A DNA stretch of 29,992 nt from Sulfurimonas sp. (GTDB lineage Bacteria; Campylobacterota; Campylobacteria; Campylobacterales; Sulfurimonadaceae). This document shows, one piece after another, positions 16,613 through 26,435 of the stretch (positions are counted from its first letter, which is position 1; the number at the start of each line of letters is the position of its first letter). The notes below the pieces were generated by a model. It ran no database searches and was not told where the DNA came from. It saw nothing but the letters and a program-made list of their open reading frames with translations. The position numbers and the translations under genes are program-made. The stretch lies in the NCBI GenBank assembly GCA_024762705.1, contig JANTGW010000001.1, forward strand, positions 1 to 29,992. Reading direction: 5' to 3'.

Positions 16613-17989
16613 TTAGTTATTCATAAAATACCTTTCAACTCCATTTGCAAGGCCCTTCGCCATCGTTTTTTGATATTTTTTATTGACAAGCTTCTGTGCT
16701 TCACTTGGATGTGTTATAAACCCTACTTCAATCAGAACAGCAGGCATTTGAGCACCTACAAGTACCCAAAAAGGTCCTTCTCTTACACCTGCGTCTTTCA
16801 CATTTTTAAATTTACTCTTTAAGGAAGCCAATGCTCCTCTTTGCAGATCTATTGCCAGCTTATTCGATGCTACAATATTATGTGAATTAATAGTATTTAA
16901 AAAACTCTGTTTTCCATAATAGTCCATCTCATCCAAGTCTGCAGAGTTTTCCATCGCAGCCACTTTCTTTGCTCTGCTTGAACGAGATGTAGAAAGAAAA
17001 TAACATTCAATCCCACAAGCTTTTTTTGCATCTTTACGCCCAACTGCATTAGCATGAATGCTTATAAATATATCCGCATTTTTTTTATTTGCATACTTTG
17101 TTCTTTTACGTAACTTTATAAAATGATCACTGCTTCGCGTCATATAAACCTTAAACCCTCGTGAACGCAAGATATCTCTTAGCTCTCTGGCTATACTTAA
17201 AACTACTACTTTTTCTCTATATCCTTTATAGCCAATAGCACCTGGGTCTTTTCCTCCATGTCCGGCATCAATAACAATAGTTTTATTTCTGTCCAATCTT
17301 TTAGGTGCTCTTTTTTTATATTGATTGGATGCTATGACATGTTTAGTTTTTAGTGATTTGTTGATAATTTTTATAGAAAGTTTATTAGTTTTTTTCGTAA
17401 AACGTATATTTAAAGGAGTACTGTTTTGTATAACAAGCCTTAATGTATTTGGGTTATACTGAGCAAGTTTTATTTTGTCTACACCTTCTTTTTTAAGTGT
17501 GTTAGAATGGTTAAGCATAGAAGCATGTATATCAAAAATATATTTATAAACTTTTTTCTTTTTGTCATGTAATGTAAAATAATTTATTTGGTTTTTGGTG
17601 ATTTTTTTATCAAACTCCAAAATGAGTCTTTCGTTTTTAAAGTATGTAGATTTCAATTTATGAGATGATCTGATTTTAACAGTGTTTTTTACTTTCTTTG
17701 TTTTTGGAGAAATATGTTTTAAACGTTTATATTCCGTTTCATAACGATGGACATCGATATGCAGCTTACGTCCACTGTAGACTATCCCTTTGAGTGCGGC
17801 ATATTTTAATTTTTTATCATTGTTCATCAATGCTCGTAGATAGAGGTTTTTATAATCATTATATGCACGAAACTGATTGCTTTTTGTAGATGATTTTGAA
17901 AAAGAATCTGCCCGTTTGAGAATTTCCTGATCACTTAGTGCATATAAACTGCTGATAAAAAAAAGTGCTAGGACGAAGACTTTGATCAT
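16613..17989 (-). CDS. N-acetylmuramoyl-L-alanine amidase (Amidase_3)
   Basis: A 458-residue periplasmic zinc amidase that cuts the lactyl-amide bond between N-acetylmuramic acid and the stem peptide, needed for daughter-cell separation. Signal peptide about 1-17 (ending SSLYA). Residues about 20-90 are helical; about 115-210 resemble an AMIN localisation domain; about 237-455 form Amidase_3 with zinc ligands H244 (DAGHGGKDPG), E259 and H312 (SIHAN) and the catalytic Glu in VLIEVGFITHP. It carries the extra segment between H312 and the catalytic Glu that holds a regulatory helix in AmiA/B/C. Last gene of the pyrH-rpoZ-spoT-tyrS cluster, an order shared with H. pylori, whose amidase is called AmiA. 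It converges with the DHH gene at a ten-base gap. Confidence 0.94.
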   Translation of the reverse strand: MIKVFVLALFFISSLYALSDQEILKRADSFSKSSTKSNQFRAYNDYKNLYLRALMNNDKKLKYAALKGIVYSGRKLHIDVHRYETEYKRLKHISPKTKKVKNTVKIRSSHKLKSTYFKNERLILEFDKKITKNQINYFTLHDKKKKVYKYIFDIHASMLNHSNTLKKEGVDKIKLAQYNPNTLRLVIQNSTPLNIRFTKKTNKLSIKIINKSLKTKHVIASNQYKKRAPKRLDRNKTIVIDAGHGGKDPGAIGYKGYREKVVVLSIARELRDILRSRGFKVYMTRSSDHFIKLRKRTKYANKKNADIFISIHANAVGRKDAKKACGIECYFLSTSRSSRAKKVAAMENSADLDEMDYYGKQSFLNTINSHNIVASNKLAIDLQRGALASLKSKFKNVKDAGVREGPFWVLVGAQMPAVLIEVGFITHPSEAQKLVNKKYQKTMAKGLANGVERYFMNN

Positions 17990-17995
17990 AAAGTA

Positions 17996-19087
17996 TTATT
18001 CGCCTTTCATAAGCTTGTCTATAAGTTCTTTTACTGTAATAATTTCATTTAATTTATAACCATTCTTTCCAGAAAAGAAAAGTCCTGTCTCAACATTTCC
18101 TTCATAGGCATCACTTAATCTGTCTGCGATACAAAAACCAACTATCTTTGCCTCTTCACCTCTGTTACAAGGAGCAACACAGTTAGAGATACATTTAATG
18201 GCAGGACCTTCTCTCTTTTCAACCATATGCGTCAGCTTAGTAACAACGCCCTGGGCAGGATATCCTACAGGTGAACCCATCAGTTTTATATCTTCTTCTT
18301 TAGCATCTAAGAGTACTTTTTTGAAGTTCGCATGCGCGTCACACTCATATGTACCGATAAAACGGGTACCCATCTGAACCCCGCTTGCACCAAGTTCCAT
18401 CATAGCTTCAATGTCATTTTTATCCCAAACACCACCGGCAGCGATGACAGGCATCCCACCCCATGCTGCAGCTTCTTCCACGACAGGTTTTACAAGATTC
18501 TCAAGCTGATACTCAGGCATTGAACACTGCTCATATGTAAATCCCTGGTGACCACCACTTTTAGGTCCTTCAAGGATAACTGCATCAGGAAGACGGTTAT
18601 AGCGCTTTTGCCATCTTTTACAGATAATCTTCAATGCTTTTGCAGATGAGACAATAGGCACTAAAGCAACATCAGGATAACCTTCAGTAAACTCTGGCAT
18701 GTTTGTCGGGAGTCCTGCGCCTGTGATAATAATATTGATACCTGCTTCACAGGCATCACGTACAACACGTCCATAATCATTTATGGCATATAAAACATTT
18801 GCTGCCAAAGGTTTATCGCCACAGATCTTTCTCGCATTTTTTATGATTTCATTAAATGCTTTTTTAGAGTAAAAGTTCGCTTCGCTTAAAGGTCTGTCCG
18901 CAACTAGTTTCTCTGCGAAAGCTTTATCTTTATAATACCCCGTACCGACAGAACTTATAACACCGAGTCCACCTTCTTTTGAAACATTTCCAGCCAACTG
19001 ATCCCAGCTGATACCAACACCCATTCCACCTTGCACTATTGGTTTTTCTAACTCATATTTACCAATTTTTAAAGACTTGAAACTCAT
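17996..19087 (-). CDS. nitronate monooxygenase-like FMN flavoprotein
   Basis: A 363-residue TIM-barrel flavoprotein of the 2-nitropropane dioxygenase/nitronate monooxygenase family, which also includes the enoyl-ACP reductase FabK. Visible: PIVQGGMGVGIS, GGLGVISSVGTGYY, VIITGAGLP-like segment, EGPKSGGHQGF with the candidate catalytic His180, IAAGGVWDKNDI and GVQMGTRFIGTYEC (FMN phosphate site). Late in the protein four Cys residues (299, 303, 307, 319) form C-x3-C-x3-C-x11-C, not part of the classical nitronate monooxygenase core, possibly binding metal or Fe-S. Its position between tyrS and the amidase gene is conserved in H. pylori. Substrate unknown; FabK cannot be fully excluded. Confidence 0.85.
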   Translation of the reverse strand: MSFKSLKIGKYELEKPIVQGGMGVGISWDQLAGNVSKEGGLGVISSVGTGYYKDKAFAEKLVADRPLSEANFYSKKAFNEIIKNARKICGDKPLAANVLYAINDYGRVVRDACEAGINIIITGAGLPTNMPEFTEGYPDVALVPIVSSAKALKIICKRWQKRYNRLPDAVILEGPKSGGHQGFTYEQCSMPEYQLENLVKPVVEEAAAWGGMPVIAAGGVWDKNDIEAMMELGASGVQMGTRFIGTYECDAHANFKKVLLDAKEEDIKLMGSPVGYPAQGVVTKLTHMVEKREGPAIKCISNCVAPCNRGEEAKIVGFCIADRLSDAYEGNVETGLFFSGKNGYKLNEIITVKELIDKLMKGE

Positions 19088-19088
19088 T

Positions 19089-20288
19089 TTACTTAACCTT
19101 TAACTTTGCGAATTTTCTTTTTCCTACCTGTAACAGATATTCTCCTGGTGCCAACTCTAATTTCTCATCAGAGACTTTCTCTTGGTTTATTTTAACACCA
19201 CCCTGCTTAATATCTCTTCTTGCCTGTGATGTAGACGGTTCCATTTTACAATCAATAAGAGCTTTTCCAATCCAGACAGGTCCCTCACAACTAAATTCTT
19301 CAATATCACTTGGAATCTGACTTTTTGAATGTACTTTGTCAAACTCTTCTTTTGCTTTTAATGCAGCTTTCTTGTTATGAAAACGTGTTGTAATCTCCAA
19401 AGCCAAATCTTCTTTTACTTTTTTAGGGTGAAGTTTTCCTTCTTTGACTGCTGTCTCAAGTTCAGCGATTTCATCTAGAGTTTTATCACTTAAGAGCTCA
19501 AAATATCGCCACATAAGTTCATCCGATATACTCAAAACCTTTCCAAACATATCATTTGGCTCATCAGAAACGCCAATGTAGTTACCAAGTGATTTACTCA
19601 TTTTCTGTATGCCGTCAAGCCCTTCTAAAATAGGCATCATCAATACAGCCTGCTGTTTTTTAACATCATAGACTTTTTGCAGCTGTCGTCCCATTAAAAG
19701 ATTGAACTTCTGATCTGTTCCGCCTATTTCAATGTCCGACTTAAGGTATACACTGTCATAACCTTGTAGCAATGGGTACATAAACTCACTCGTTGCTATT
19801 GCTACGTTTGTTTTAAATCTTTTTGAAAAATCATCACGTTCTAACATTCTCGCCACAGTCAGATTAGAAGCAAGCGCTATCAAATCCGCTGCACTCATTT
19901 TTCCCAACCAGTCATCATTATAGACTATATCTGTCTTGCTCTCATCCAAAATTTTAAAAGCTTGCGTCGTATAGCTCTCTATATTTTTGACAATATCCTC
20001 TTTTGACAATACTTTTCGTGTCGCATTTTTTCCTGTCGGGTCTCCAATTGTCGCTGTAAAACTTCCTATAAGGAACTGCACACGCCCACCATATTTTTGA
20101 AATGTTGCCAGTTTTTGTAAAAGAACTGTATGCCCAAGGTGTAAATCGGGTGCAGTTGGGTCAAAGCCCGCTTTTACAGTATATGTCTTACCTTCTTGAA
20201 AATAAGCTTTTAAAAGTTTTTCTATTCTTTCGTTGTCAATAATTTCTGCACAACCTCTATTTATCTCTCTTAAAGCTTCATCTATCAT
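19089..20288 (-). CDS. tyrS: tyrosyl-tRNA synthetase
   Basis: A 399-residue class I synthetase that charges tRNA(Tyr). The HIGH-type motif is HLGH (residues 50-53, in DPTAPDLHLGHTVLL), the KMSKS loop is exact (229-233), and the tyrosine pocket/specificity segment GGTDQKFNLLMGRQL is present. The C-terminal S4-like RNA-binding domain spans about 335-399 (ARRDIKQGGVKINQEKV). The exact KMSKS and the sequence around HLGHT place it in the TyrZ-like group rather than with E. coli TyrS (KFGKT). One base separates it from the downstream flavoprotein gene. Confidence 0.97.
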   Translation of the reverse strand: MIDEALREINRGCAEIIDNERIEKLLKAYFQEGKTYTVKAGFDPTAPDLHLGHTVLLQKLATFQKYGGRVQFLIGSFTATIGDPTGKNATRKVLSKEDIVKNIESYTTQAFKILDESKTDIVYNDDWLGKMSAADLIALASNLTVARMLERDDFSKRFKTNVAIATSEFMYPLLQGYDSVYLKSDIEIGGTDQKFNLLMGRQLQKVYDVKKQQAVLMMPILEGLDGIQKMSKSLGNYIGVSDEPNDMFGKVLSISDELMWRYFELLSDKTLDEIAELETAVKEGKLHPKKVKEDLALEITTRFHNKKAALKAKEEFDKVHSKSQIPSDIEEFSCEGPVWIGKALIDCKMEPSTSQARRDIKQGGVKINQEKVSDEKLELAPGEYLLQVGKRKFAKLKVK

Positions 20289-20306
20289 TTTTTCTCTCTA
20301 TATTTT

Positions 20307-22460
20307 TTAATTTTTATAAGCGTCATCGGTTCTTACCAGATTGACAACTTTTATTTTTGTCTCTATTTTAGCACGAAGTGAGTTAATATCAGCTTCTGTG
20401 GACTCAAAAACCAACTCACAGTACTTCACATAATCAGAATAGTCTTTTCCAAGTTCTATTGAACTAATATCTACATCCAATTTGGCTAAAAAACTTAAAA
20501 AATCTGCCAAAGCACCTTTCTCATTATGTAGAGAGGCTATCAACTTGTATTTGTATATCTTTTCCTGTTTCCAGCGCACAAATACCATAGGTTCATTTTC
20601 ATCAAGCATTTTTACTGCATTTTTGCAAAGTTTATGATGTACATGTACTTTTGTTTTATCCAAAAAGCCCATTATTTCATCCCCGTATTTTGGATGACAA
20701 CAATAATCAAATACAATATCGGTTACATTGGTAGTTGAAAAAATTTCAAGACCAGCAATCTCATAGCGTTTTAGTTTAAACCTGTGACGGGAAATAAATT
20801 TTTTAAATCTGTTGTTTTTACTAATATCCGTTATATATTTATGTATAACATTTTTCAAATGCTCTATATCATTTGGAATCGAAGTAGTACTGTCACAATT
20901 ATTTTTTACAAACCATTCTTGTACTCTTGAATAATTCAAGTTCATTATTGTTGCAACGATATGTACTGCTATTTTTGCATTAATATCACGTATTCTTGCA
21001 TTACAGTTGAGCTTGATGTTTGTTTTGGCTTTTGAAGTTTTGACCGCATCAATCCATGAACATCTTGTAATAATCTCATCGCCTGTAATGATTTTCACAA
21101 TGTCTCCATTGTTCAGTTCAGTCATTAATGAGGCTTTTGTCTTATTTACAAGGGCACTTACTGCTTTATTTCCAACCTCTGTATGTACTGCATAGGCAAA
21201 ATCAAGTGCAACTGCACCACGAGGGAGTGTAAACGCATCACCAGATGGAGAAAAGACTGAAATATCTTCGGAATATAAATCGTTTTTTATAAGCGCATAA
21301 AAATCTTCAACAGATTCATTTTGGTATTGTAAGCTGTCCAACCAATCAAGCTTAATGTTATTCCCGCCACTTTTATATTTCCAGTGTGCAGCAACTCCAA
21401 GTTCTGCAGTTTTGTGCATTTCATTGGTTCTGATCTGCACTTCAAAAATTGTTGCATTGTGAAACACTGTAGTATGAATTGTCTGATATCCGTTGTCTTT
21501 TGCTACTGCAATATAATCTTTAAAGCGTGATGCAAGTGGTCGAAAACTTAAATGGATTAAACCCAAAATTGTATAACATTTTACGGGATCGCTTGTAAGA
21601 ATTCTAACGGCTAGAAGATCCAGCACCTCATCAATACTTATCCCTTTTCTCTGCATTTTCAAATAAATGGAATATTTATGTTTAATCCTTGAGAGAATTT
21701 CAAAATCATCTTCACAGAAACCATTTTTTACAAGAATCTTCATAATTGATTCTTTAATAGCATTGAGTTTCATCTCAATTGCATGATAGTTTGTCTCAAG
21801 ATAATTTTCTATATGGTGTTTTTCTTCAGGAAACAGGTATCCAAAACTTAAATCTTCAAGTAAGTTTTTTAAAAATGAAATTCCAAGCCTATGCGCAATT
21901 GGTGCATAAACAACCAGTGTCTCTTCAGCAATACGCTTCTGTTTATGCGGCTCTAACGCATCCAATGTCAACATATTATGCAATCTGTCACAAAGTTTTA
22001 CTACCAATACCCTCACATCATGGATACTTGCAATAAGCATTTTTCTAAAAGAGAGTGCAGATACGACTAGTTTTTCATCTGAGTTTGAGGGGATAAGTTC
22101 ATGATCTCTAATGGCGTCGATTTTAGTAAGCCCTTCTACCAAATGAGCAACATCTTTACCAAATAAATCTTCTATCTCCTGAATAGTTACAGGTGTGTCC
22201 TCAACCACATCATGTAGCAATGCAGCAATTGCCATTGACTCATCATTTGTAATAACCGCAACAATAGAAGCCACTAATACAGGGTGTACAATATAAGCCT
22301 CACCGCTTTTTCTAAATTGTCCATCATGTGCATTGATAGAAAACTCTAAAGCTTTTGTAAGTAGCTCACTTTTTGGTATTTGAGAAAAAAGATAAGAAAC
22401 AGCAGAGTCAACATCATGTATATGTTGTACTTTTTCTATATCTATTTGACTCAAAGACAA
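20307..22460 (-). CDS. spoT: bifunctional (p)ppGpp synthetase/hydrolase (Rel/SpoT)
   Basis: A 717-residue long RSH enzyme making and degrading the alarmone (p)ppGpp. Hydrolase domain: H59 and H83/D84 in LLHDVVEDT. Synthetase domain about 255-365: RIKHKYSIYLKMQRKGI, DLLAVRIL, KDNGYQTIHTTV and EVQIRT followed by AELGVAAHWKYK. A TGS domain (about 405-465), a zinc-finger-like region with CCHPKYGDEIMGFL and HHKLCKNA, and a C-terminal ACT/RRM domain (about 635-710) complete the layout. Intact HD residues and the RKG-type synthetase loop suggest both activities. Start is TTG, four bases after rpoZ, with AAGAGAAA as ribosome-binding site; no in-frame ATG is near. spoT following rpoZ is common in proteobacteria. 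Confidence 0.96.
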   Translation of the reverse strand: MSLSQIDIEKVQHIHDVDSAVSYLFSQIPKSELLTKALEFSINAHDGQFRKSGEAYIVHPVLVASIVAVITNDESMAIAALLHDVVEDTPVTIQEIEDLFGKDVAHLVEGLTKIDAIRDHELIPSNSDEKLVVSALSFRKMLIASIHDVRVLVVKLCDRLHNMLTLDALEPHKQKRIAEETLVVYAPIAHRLGISFLKNLLEDLSFGYLFPEEKHHIENYLETNYHAIEMKLNAIKESIMKILVKNGFCEDDFEILSRIKHKYSIYLKMQRKGISIDEVLDLLAVRILTSDPVKCYTILGLIHLSFRPLASRFKDYIAVAKDNGYQTIHTTVFHNATIFEVQIRTNEMHKTAELGVAAHWKYKSGGNNIKLDWLDSLQYQNESVEDFYALIKNDLYSEDISVFSPSGDAFTLPRGAVALDFAYAVHTEVGNKAVSALVNKTKASLMTELNNGDIVKIITGDEIITRCSWIDAVKTSKAKTNIKLNCNARIRDINAKIAVHIVATIMNLNYSRVQEWFVKNNCDSTTSIPNDIEHLKNVIHKYITDISKNNRFKKFISRHRFKLKRYEIAGLEIFSTTNVTDIVFDYCCHPKYGDEIMGFLDKTKVHVHHKLCKNAVKMLDENEPMVFVRWKQEKIYKYKLIASLHNEKGALADFLSFLAKLDVDISSIELGKDYSDYVKYCELVFESTEADINSLRAKIETKIKVVNLVRTDDAYKN

Positions 22461-22464
22461 AAGA

Positions 22465-22686
22465 CTATTTCTCTTTGTCTGTAAAGCCTTTAACCTTTAT
22501 AAGGCCCTCAGCTATTTCCATTAATGCCAAATCAGATGCTTTAATGCTTCCTGTGTTTGCATTTAATTTACTTGGAGCACCATTTTCCAATTCATCACAT
22601 CTTTTAGCAACCGCAATTGCCAACTGATAGCGGTCCATATTTGGATATTCTTCTAAAACTTTTGCTGTTAATTCTTCCACTTTCAT
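22465..22686 (-). CDS. rpoZ: RNA polymerase omega subunit
   Basis: A 73-residue omega subunit, which helps assemble RNA polymerase through beta-prime. The family core is visible: NMDRYQLAIAVAKRCDEL and the second helix with LALMEIAEGLIKV. The MAR motif seen in E. coli is not visible as such at the N-terminus. It lies between pyrH and spoT with a good AAGGAA ribosome-binding site. Shorter than E. coli omega (91 residues) but normal for this phylum. Confidence 0.92.
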   Translation of the reverse strand: MKVEELTAKVLEEYPNMDRYQLAIAVAKRCDELENGAPSKLNANTGSIKASDLALMEIAEGLIKVKGFTDKEK

Positions 22687-22705
22687 TCTCTATTTTTCCT
22701 TTGGT

Positions 22706-24077
<1,372 letters not shown>

Positions 24078-24126
24078 AATTATCACCGCCATTATTTTAG
24101 ATTAAATTATTGTAACATAAAATATC

Positions 24127-24132
24127 ATTATA
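24127..24132 (-). promoter_or_regulatory. possible -10 box of the degenerate GGDEF gene
   Basis: On the minus strand GTACATATAATGAT contains TATAAT 50 bases before the preferred ATG and directly after the nitrate reductase stop. The gene may thus be transcribed alone or by read-through from the nitrate operon; no terminator hairpin was seen in the gap. Confidence 0.4.
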
Positions 24133-24137
24133 TGTAC

Positions 24138-26426
24138 TTATACTTTAACTGTTTCTTTTTCTTTAGGTATAACACCTTCAAAAACTACCTTATGATGTGC
24201 TATGGCTCCACTTGTTTTCTGCTCTTTAAGTGTTAAACCTTCAGGAACCGCTTCTGAATGCAGCTGAATTGCAGTCTGTTTAAAGTTCGGTTCTCCCGAC
24301 TTTGGACAAAAACTCTCGTTGGTAAGCGTATTGATTAGTTGTTCATTAAAATGAAAAGGCACAAAGACTGTCCCTTCTCTCACACTCGATGTCACTCTGA
24401 CTATCACATCATCAATTCGCCCGCGAGGAGATGACAAACTCATTCTGTCTCCACTTTTTACCTGCAGTTTTTGTGCGTCTTTTGGAGATACATCAACCCA
24501 TGCTTCAGGTGCAAGGTTATCAAGAATATCTATATCTCTTGTTTTGGTGCGAGTATGCCACTGCTCTACCGTACGTCCAGTATTGAGTATAACAGGGAAC
24601 TCAGGACTCACAGGCTCCGCCATAGGATGCCACTCGACACAAATGAGATTAGCCTTTTGATCTTTTGTTCTAAACGGTATGTCAGCAGAGTAGAGTCTTT
24701 TAGTTCCTTCAGGGTGTTCTTCATTACACGGCCATTGGATTCCACCAAGTTCTTCTATAAGTTCATAGCTCATACCGCTGTAATCACACAGCTGTCCTTT
24801 AGAGACTTTTTTCCATTCTTCAAAAGCATCTCTTGGTTCACTCCACTTAGAGAACAGCATCTCGTGAACACCTTCAAAGTATTTTGAAAATTCCAATATG
24901 ATGTCAAAGTCACTTTTTGCTTCACCTATCGGCTCAACTGCTTTATTTGCCTTGTTGCAGCGTCTCTCTGAGTTTGTATATACACCCTCTTTTTCACCCC
25001 AGGTAGCCGCAGCGAACACTACATCGGCAATTTGTGCTGTATCGCCTAAAAAAGCATCTTGTACGACCAAGAGATCAAGTTTTGCCAAAGTATTACGCAG
25101 TTTTTCCTGATTGACAAAAGAGACAAGCGGATTGGTTGCTGTAATCCATAATGCTTTTATCTCACCTCTGTCAATCGCATCTATGATTTCAGCATATTTA
25201 TAACCTCTTTCTCGCGGTATAATCTCCTCAGGCACATTTACTATATTGGCATACTCTTTTAAAGCTGCTTCATCGCCAAAATTTCTATATCCCGGCAAAG
25301 ATGATGTGAAACCGGTCTCACGTGTTCCCATAGCATTGCACTGCCCCGTAATACTAAACGGACCCGTTCCCTCTCGGCCTATATGCCCCGTTAAAAGATG
25401 CAAGTTCACAATAGCACTTACGGTGTCTGTTCCCATAAAAGACTGATTGACACCCATTGTCCAACCGGTGATGACTTTTTCGCTTGAAACGAATTCGCGA
25501 GCAAGTTCGTACAGAGTTTTTACATCTATTCCCGTGATGTTTGCGACTTCCTGCGGCGGATAGTTTTGAAGATGCTTTTTAAGCTCTTTATAACCATTAA
25601 CACTTGCTTTTATATATCCTTCATCTTCCCATCCCTGCTCTAAAACTATATATGCAAGTCCATTGTATAGTGCCAAATCCGTTCGCGGCTTGATAGGAAC
25701 ATATACATCTGCCATTTGTGATGTTTTTGAAGCTCTGGGATCAATAACTATCACTTTTTTATTTGGATTTTTGTTTACATGTAATGTCAAAATAGGATGA
25801 TTGTCTGCAATGTTTGCACCGACTAGGAAAATAGTATCTGCATGTTCAAAGTCTTCATACGAACTTGTAGGTCCGTCACTTCCTAAAGACTGCTTATAGC
25901 CCATTACTGCCGAAGCCATACATAATGTAGTATTCCCGTCATAATTGTTCGTACGCAGACCCAGCTGTACGAACTTTCCAAGCGTATAAAACTCTTCTGT
26001 CAAGAACTGGCCTGTTCCTATGACAGCGACTGCTTTGTTGCCGTGCTCTTGTTGAATTCTTTTAAACTCACCACTTACTTTAGTAAATGCCTCATTCCAT
26101 GTTGCAGGTTTGAGTTCACCCTCTTTTTTTATTAACGGTGTTTGTATTCTGTGTGGCGAGTTTATCATTTGATGCTCTGAAAGTCCTTTGGGGCAAAGTG
26201 TTCCCTGATTTACAAAATGCTTTGGATTTCCTTTTGTATAAACAGCTTTTCCGTCTTTAACACCAATATACAAACCACATCCTACCCCGCAGTAACCACA
26301 GGTTGAAAAAACCCATTTATCAGGCTTTTTCTCATCTGCAATCATTCCGAAAGTATCATCGTGAGAAAGTTTGTATTTCTCTTCTTTTATATCAAATCCT
26401 AAAAAATCTTTTATTTTATCTATCAT
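24138..26426 (-). CDS. Nas-type cytoplasmic nitrate reductase, molybdopterin catalytic subunit
   Basis: A 762-residue Mo-bisMGD oxidoreductase of the assimilatory nitrate reductase (NasA/NasC/NarB) branch. The N-terminal [4Fe-4S] motif is C43-x2-C46-x3-C50-x27-C78 with Lys80 after it. C169 in TTLCMASAV is the likely molybdenum ligand, as in Nas and Nap enzymes. Further family marks are SSYEDFEHADTIFLVGANIADNHP, QCNAMGTRETG and the C-terminal cofactor-domain segment ILNTGRTVEQWHTRTKT. There is no Tat signal, so it should be cytoplasmic, and no C-terminal 2Fe-2S extension of the NasA type. It follows the Fe-S/anchor gene by nine bases with an AAGGAAAA ribosome-binding site. Its electron donor is thus probably that membrane protein, not ferredoxin or NADH. 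Nitrate is the likely substrate from family and the divergent narK; biochemistry is unproven. Confidence 0.88.
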   Translation of the reverse strand: MIDKIKDFLGFDIKEEKYKLSHDDTFGMIADEKKPDKWVFSTCGYCGVGCGLYIGVKDGKAVYTKGNPKHFVNQGTLCPKGLSEHQMINSPHRIQTPLIKKEGELKPATWNEAFTKVSGEFKRIQQEHGNKAVAVIGTGQFLTEEFYTLGKFVQLGLRTNNYDGNTTLCMASAVMGYKQSLGSDGPTSSYEDFEHADTIFLVGANIADNHPILTLHVNKNPNKKVIVIDPRASKTSQMADVYVPIKPRTDLALYNGLAYIVLEQGWEDEGYIKASVNGYKELKKHLQNYPPQEVANITGIDVKTLYELAREFVSSEKVITGWTMGVNQSFMGTDTVSAIVNLHLLTGHIGREGTGPFSITGQCNAMGTRETGFTSSLPGYRNFGDEAALKEYANIVNVPEEIIPRERGYKYAEIIDAIDRGEIKALWITATNPLVSFVNQEKLRNTLAKLDLLVVQDAFLGDTAQIADVVFAAATWGEKEGVYTNSERRCNKANKAVEPIGEAKSDFDIILEFSKYFEGVHEMLFSKWSEPRDAFEEWKKVSKGQLCDYSGMSYELIEELGGIQWPCNEEHPEGTKRLYSADIPFRTKDQKANLICVEWHPMAEPVSPEFPVILNTGRTVEQWHTRTKTRDIDILDNLAPEAWVDVSPKDAQKLQVKSGDRMSLSSPRGRIDDVIVRVTSSVREGTVFVPFHFNEQLINTLTNESFCPKSGEPNFKQTAIQLHSEAVPEGLTLKEQKTSGAIAHHKVVFEGVIPKEKETVKV

Positions 26427-26435
26427 TTCTTTTCC

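Noticed and set aside
16582..16613. AAAAAAGAA/TTCTTTTTT inverted repeat between the DHH gene and the amidase gene as terminator
   Set aside because: The stem is almost entirely A-U, includes coding sequence, and would be too weak to call a terminator.
24138..26426. Catalytic subunit as periplasmic NapA or as formate dehydrogenase
   Set aside because: No Tat signal is present as in NapA, and the SSYEDFEHADTIFLVGANIADNHP and NTGRTVEQWHTRTKT segments fit the assimilatory nitrate reductase branch better than formate dehydrogenase.
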